Shown here in pieces: positions 61,357-64,000 of a stretch of DNA of 64,000 bases. The notes below the pieces were generated by a model. The model did not search any database, was not told where the DNA came from, and saw only the letters and a program-made list of their open reading frames with translations. Numbering within the stretch: position 1 is the first letter of the stretch; each line of letters starts with the position of its first letter. The position numbers and the translations under genes were made by a program. The stretch comes from DAOUBP01 sp964474695 (GTDB taxonomy: Bacteria; Chloroflexota; Anaerolineae; CG2-30-64-16): the NCBI GenBank assembly GCA_964474695.1, contig CAYYTK010000014.1, forward strand, positions 33,281-97,280, in the 5' to 3' direction.

Positions 61357-62523
61357 CTAGCGATTACCCTTAGCCCGATTGTGGGTGATGCAGAGCATCT
61401 GGCAGTTCTTGGCCGAGCTTTCGCCGCCTTTGCTCCACGCGGAAACGTGGTCGGCGTCCATTTCCTTGAGCGAGTAAATTCGGCTCTTGTTCGCGTCGTG
61501 ACCGAGCGCGCAGAGCGGACAGTTGGACTCGCCCTTGGCCTGGGCCGCTTGCGTCTGCTTGGCGTATGCGACTTGCTTGACCCTGTCATCGAACACCCGA
61601 ACCGCCAACAACTTCTTATCTTCCGAACCGCCCAAGAGATACTCGAAGATGCCTTTGCGACTCGTCACATATGAATCAGCGGCAAGCCTTTTCACTTCGT
61701 TGGACAGCTTCGCCGGATCGTAGGACTTGCCGTGGTGCTCCTCGTACAGCCTGCCCCACTCCAAGCCTCGCATTTCTGGGAGAACGTCGACAAACACGGT
61801 TGAAACCCAGTCAATCACGCTGTTGAAGTAGGTCTTCAGCTCTTTGATGTTGTTGTCGTGGCGATGAGCGCTCATGTAGCCGCCGATAGCGCCCTTGCTC
61901 ACCCAGTCCAGCGCGCGCTCCAGGAACTCCTGCCGGTTGGCGCTGCCCTTGACGTACGCGCTCCACTTCTGGATGTTCGCGTTCTGGCTGTTGCTGAACT
62001 CGGCCTTTGCAAGCGTCACGAACGGCCCGGAGTAGATGGCGTTCAGCAACTCCTGGTCGTTGAGCGGCACGCCTGCAATGTTGATCGTTTGAAACCACTG
62101 CTTGATCTCGCTCTCCGTGCCCTCGCACTCGTAGATCAGTAATTTCGAGTCCCGGATCCTGGCCTGTTGGTCGGCGGGCAGGCTGTCGAAGTACTTCGGA
62201 TTGCCGTTATCCATGATCGCGAACTTGTTGGTAACGAACCGTCCGATACTGGTGATGCGCTGCTGGCCGTCCAGCACCTCGAACCTGTCCTGCGCGACTG
62301 TGTTGAAATAGATCAGTCCCAGCGGATACCCCTTGAGCAGCGATTCGATGACCGCCTGCTCCTTTTTGCCGCCGCCGTCAGCATAGATGTAGTTGCGCTG
62401 GTACTCCGGCTGGATGGTGAGCTTGCCGCCCAGCCCGAACAGCCCCTTGCCCTCCAGTTGGTTGTATACAAACCCGTTGCAGATGCCGGCGACGGTGATG
62501 TCGGTTTTCAGGGTGGTCTTCAC
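61357..62523 (-). CDS. DUF262-HNH endonuclease, probable restriction enzyme
   Basis: 388 residues. The N-terminal DUF262 domain has IQPEYQRNYIYA and FEVLDGQQRITSIGRFV, the DGQQR motif shared with GmrS and other nucleotide-dependent defence nucleases. The C-terminal HNH domain has CPLCALGHDANK, MDADHVSAWSKGGESSAKNC and QMLCITHNRAKGN: Cys4 zinc site and catalytic His. The GTG start overlaps the TAG of the methylase gene (TAGTG), preceded by GGAGGGACGAAATA. The coupling to a methylase strongly suggests a restriction-modification pair. DUF262 implies that cleavage may depend on a nucleotide. Confidence 0.85.
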   Translation of the reverse strand: MKTTLKTDITVAGICNGFVYNQLEGKGLFGLGGKLTIQPEYQRNYIYADGGGKKEQAVIESLLKGYPLGLIYFNTVAQDRFEVLDGQQRITSIGRFVTNKFAIMDNGNPKYFDSLPADQQARIRDSKLLIYECEGTESEIKQWFQTINIAGVPLNDQELLNAIYSGPFVTLAKAEFSNSQNANIQKWSAYVKGSANRQEFLERALDWVSKGAIGGYMSAHRHDNNIKELKTYFNSVIDWVSTVFVDVLPEMRGLEWGRLYEEHHGKSYDPAKLSNEVKRLAADSYVTSRKGIFEYLLGGSEDKKLLAVRVFDDRVKQVAYAKQTQAAQAKGESNCPLCALGHDANKSRIYSLKEMDADHVSAWSKGGESSAKNCQMLCITHNRAKGNR

Positions 62524-63767
62524 TATTTCGTCCCTCCTGCAGGCCGGGTGCGGCGCCGGATGAGGATCCTTGCATATAGCTGGATGAAGTTATCAGTGCC
62601 CACCCTATAGTATGTCTGTCCGGTTGGCGGCTCGCTCACCTTTATCGCCGGACCATCATTGAGCTTCGATACTGGCGACTTCTTTCCGTCTTTGTCGACC
62701 TGCGTCTGCATGGGATAAGTTTTGGATGCGCCGCCATACCAGGTCTTCGTGATCCCCAGAATCTCGAATTGGTCGGGGTTGTATTTGTCGAGGAAGGTAA
62801 TGGGTACGCCCATGACGCCGTCGTAGTCGCGGGGAATCGCGTCGGTGAACGGCACTTCGATCGCGTCGAAGTTGTCATACCGGTCGTAGGCCGCCTTCCC
62901 CTTGATCTCCTTGTGTTTGCTGAACTTCAAGTTGTCCGCCATGGTCATGAGGGGCAGATCCTCGTGACGGCGGCCATGGTCCAGGTTTGTGAACCACATG
63001 ATGCTTCCCATACTGAAATACTTAGTGCCGTCCACGATCTTCTTGCGGGACTCAGTCTGGATGTCGTAGTCGTCCTGCACTTGAAACCACTTCGTTCCGC
63101 CGTTGTCAACTCCGAGCCACAACTTGTTGTCCTTGATGAGCGGGAAGATTTCCTTATAGGTGATCGCGTTCTGGTTCCCGATGATGAGGAACTTCTTTCC
63201 GTATTCCACGAGTTGAGCGACGTACTCTCGGAAGAGGGAGAAGGGTGGATTGGTGACAACGATGTCCGCCTCTTTCAGGAACGCGACGCACTCGGGATTG
63301 CGGAAGTCGCCTCCGGGGTACTTGTCGCTGCCTTTCAACGCTACCCTGGTAGCCTTGTTCCGCTTGAGGAAAAGCTCGACGTCGGTCACGTTCGCCGCGC
63401 CGTCGCCGTCCTCGTCTTGCACACGGTCGAGGATGACGGCAAGGGCCTTGGGCTTCTTGCGCTGGCCATTGCCCTCGCTGTATTCCGGGAACAAGGTGAG
63501 CTGGCCGGCGATGGGGGAGCCGTCGTAGCTGGTGGTGATGAGCCTTTTGAGGCCGAGCTTGTTGAAGTTGGCGGCGAAGTACTTGAAGAAGTTGCTCTCG
63601 AAGGGGTCGTCGCAGTTGCAGTACACAACCTTGCCGCGGAAGGTGTCGGGGTCGAACTCGATGTAGGCCTCGATCTCCTTCTGGATGTCGACATACTGGG
63701 TGTAGAACTCGTCCTGCCTGGCCGCTTTCGCGGCGCTCAGGCCCTGGTTCAGCGACTTACTTTCCAT
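62523..63767 (-). CDS. EcoRI-type adenine-specific DNA methyltransferase
   Basis: 414 residues. N-terminal ARQDEFYTQYVDIQKEIEAY and VVYCNCDDPFESNFFKYFAA are hallmark segments of the EcoRI methylase family. The catalytic motif IV is DIVVTNPPFSLF (NPPF), methylating adenine N6. Later family segments are FLIIGNQNAITYKEIFPLI and GVMGVPITFLDKYNPDQFEI. Start taken at 63767 (MESKSLNQ) because family similarity begins there and AAGGAAG lies ten bases upstream; longer starts are possible. Protects host DNA from the coupled DUF262-HNH nuclease. Confidence 0.9.
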   Translation of the reverse strand: MESKSLNQGLSAAKAARQDEFYTQYVDIQKEIEAYIEFDPDTFRGKVVYCNCDDPFESNFFKYFAANFNKLGLKRLITTSYDGSPIAGQLTLFPEYSEGNGQRKKPKALAVILDRVQDEDGDGAANVTDVELFLKRNKATRVALKGSDKYPGGDFRNPECVAFLKEADIVVTNPPFSLFREYVAQLVEYGKKFLIIGNQNAITYKEIFPLIKDNKLWLGVDNGGTKWFQVQDDYDIQTESRKKIVDGTKYFSMGSIMWFTNLDHGRRHEDLPLMTMADNLKFSKHKEIKGKAAYDRYDNFDAIEVPFTDAIPRDYDGVMGVPITFLDKYNPDQFEILGITKTWYGGASKTYPMQTQVDKDGKKSPVSKLNDGPAIKVSEPPTGQTYYRVGTDNFIQLYARILIRRRTRPAGGTK

Positions 63768-64000
63768 GGCGCAATTGGCTTCCTTGGGTTTCCGTGACGT
63801 CATTTCGGGCGATTCACACTCCCGCGGACCGCTGCGTACGTTGCTGTGGGGGCGCCCTATGCAGTTGGGCATCGCTGGAATGTCGCTGAGAGTGTCAACT
63901 GTGATTGATGATAATGCAAAACTGGTTGTGGGTCAAGCGGGGGTTATGAGATCCACTCATAAATGGAGGGTTGACAGGATAGGGTAAAATCAGGTCATTC
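63768..64000. other. upstream region of the methylase gene
   Basis: No gene recognised to the window edge. On the minus strand a TTGACA lies at 63898-63893, but no good -10 box stands at the right distance. On the plus strand TTGACA at 63972-63977 runs out of the window before a -10 could be judged. More AT-rich than average, as expected for a promoter region. Confidence 0.35.

Noticed and set aside
63972..64000. Plus-strand promoter TTGACA near the right edge
   Set aside because: The -10 position falls at or beyond the window end and cannot be judged.

Overview
The window is high-GC bacterial DNA that looks like part of a draft assembly: a run of exactly 100 N sits at 2286-2385. The organism is most likely a member of the Chloroflexota (Anaerolineae-like). 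That is inference from lipoproteins with long Ala/Pro/Thr linkers, a TIR-STAND-WD40 protein, an NHLP-clan leader-like domain, a BTAD/SARP regulator with an ATPase, and many dispersed palindromic intergenic repeats. No rRNA, tRNA or CRISPR array was recognised.

Layout. 0-2.7 kb: the motor part of a type I restriction subunit that runs into the gap. 2.7-10.8 kb: a minus-strand sugar uptake and catabolism cluster (AroE-like dehydrogenase, FGGY kinase, LacI regulator, RbsB/RbsC/RbsA-type importer, cytidylate-kinase-like protein), with a three-unit operator above the LacI gene. 11.4-15 kb: mixed genes, including a NifX-like domain, an XRE-cupin regulator with a consensus promoter, a response regulator broken by a deletion, and an amino-acid dehydrogenase. 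15.1-18.4 kb: a TIR-STAND-WD40 protein flanked on both sides by the same repeat elements.

18.5-34.7 kb: one long co-directional block on the minus strand. Read from its promoter it runs RpiR regulator, FbpB/AfuB-type permease, ATPase and binding lipoprotein, four HAD hydrolases, two unrelated cofactor-independent phosphoglycerate mutases, a uridine-kinase-like enzyme, PiT phosphate transporter with DUF47 partner, and a PfkB kinase. I read it as a candidate system for taking up and processing a phosphorylated compound. The fourth HAD is fused to a phosphoglycerate mutase whose two halves are in swapped order, a circular permutation, and the linker between them is made of a dispersed repeat. 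This is the most striking feature of the window.

34.9-40.8 kb: an island of visibly different, more AT-rich composition lying between two deletion derivatives of the same IS5-like element. It carries a kinase, a HAD-like phosphatase, a nucleotidyltransferase and a divergent XRE-SorC regulator. Each IS end supplies the stop codon of the adjacent minus-strand gene. 40.8-50 kb: DUF2207 protein, a two-component pair, acetyltransferase, ParB-fold protein and two hydrolases. 51.3-56.9 kb: an operon joining an NHLP-leader-like membrane protein, an anchored extracellular protein, a PrsW-type intramembrane protease, a winged-helix protein, a zinc-binding protein, a MinD-like ATPase and a receiver-coiled-coil protein. 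57-61.1 kb: a SARP-ATPase regulator that seems 3' truncated and a wrecked GH3 glucosidase. 61.3-63.8 kb: a restriction-modification pair (EcoRI-type methylase and DUF262-HNH nuclease).

Several genes (13.1, 40.0, 59.2, 59.7 and 60.85 kb) show frameshifts, deletions or chimeric joins. Genome decay and assembly error cannot be told apart from sequence alone.
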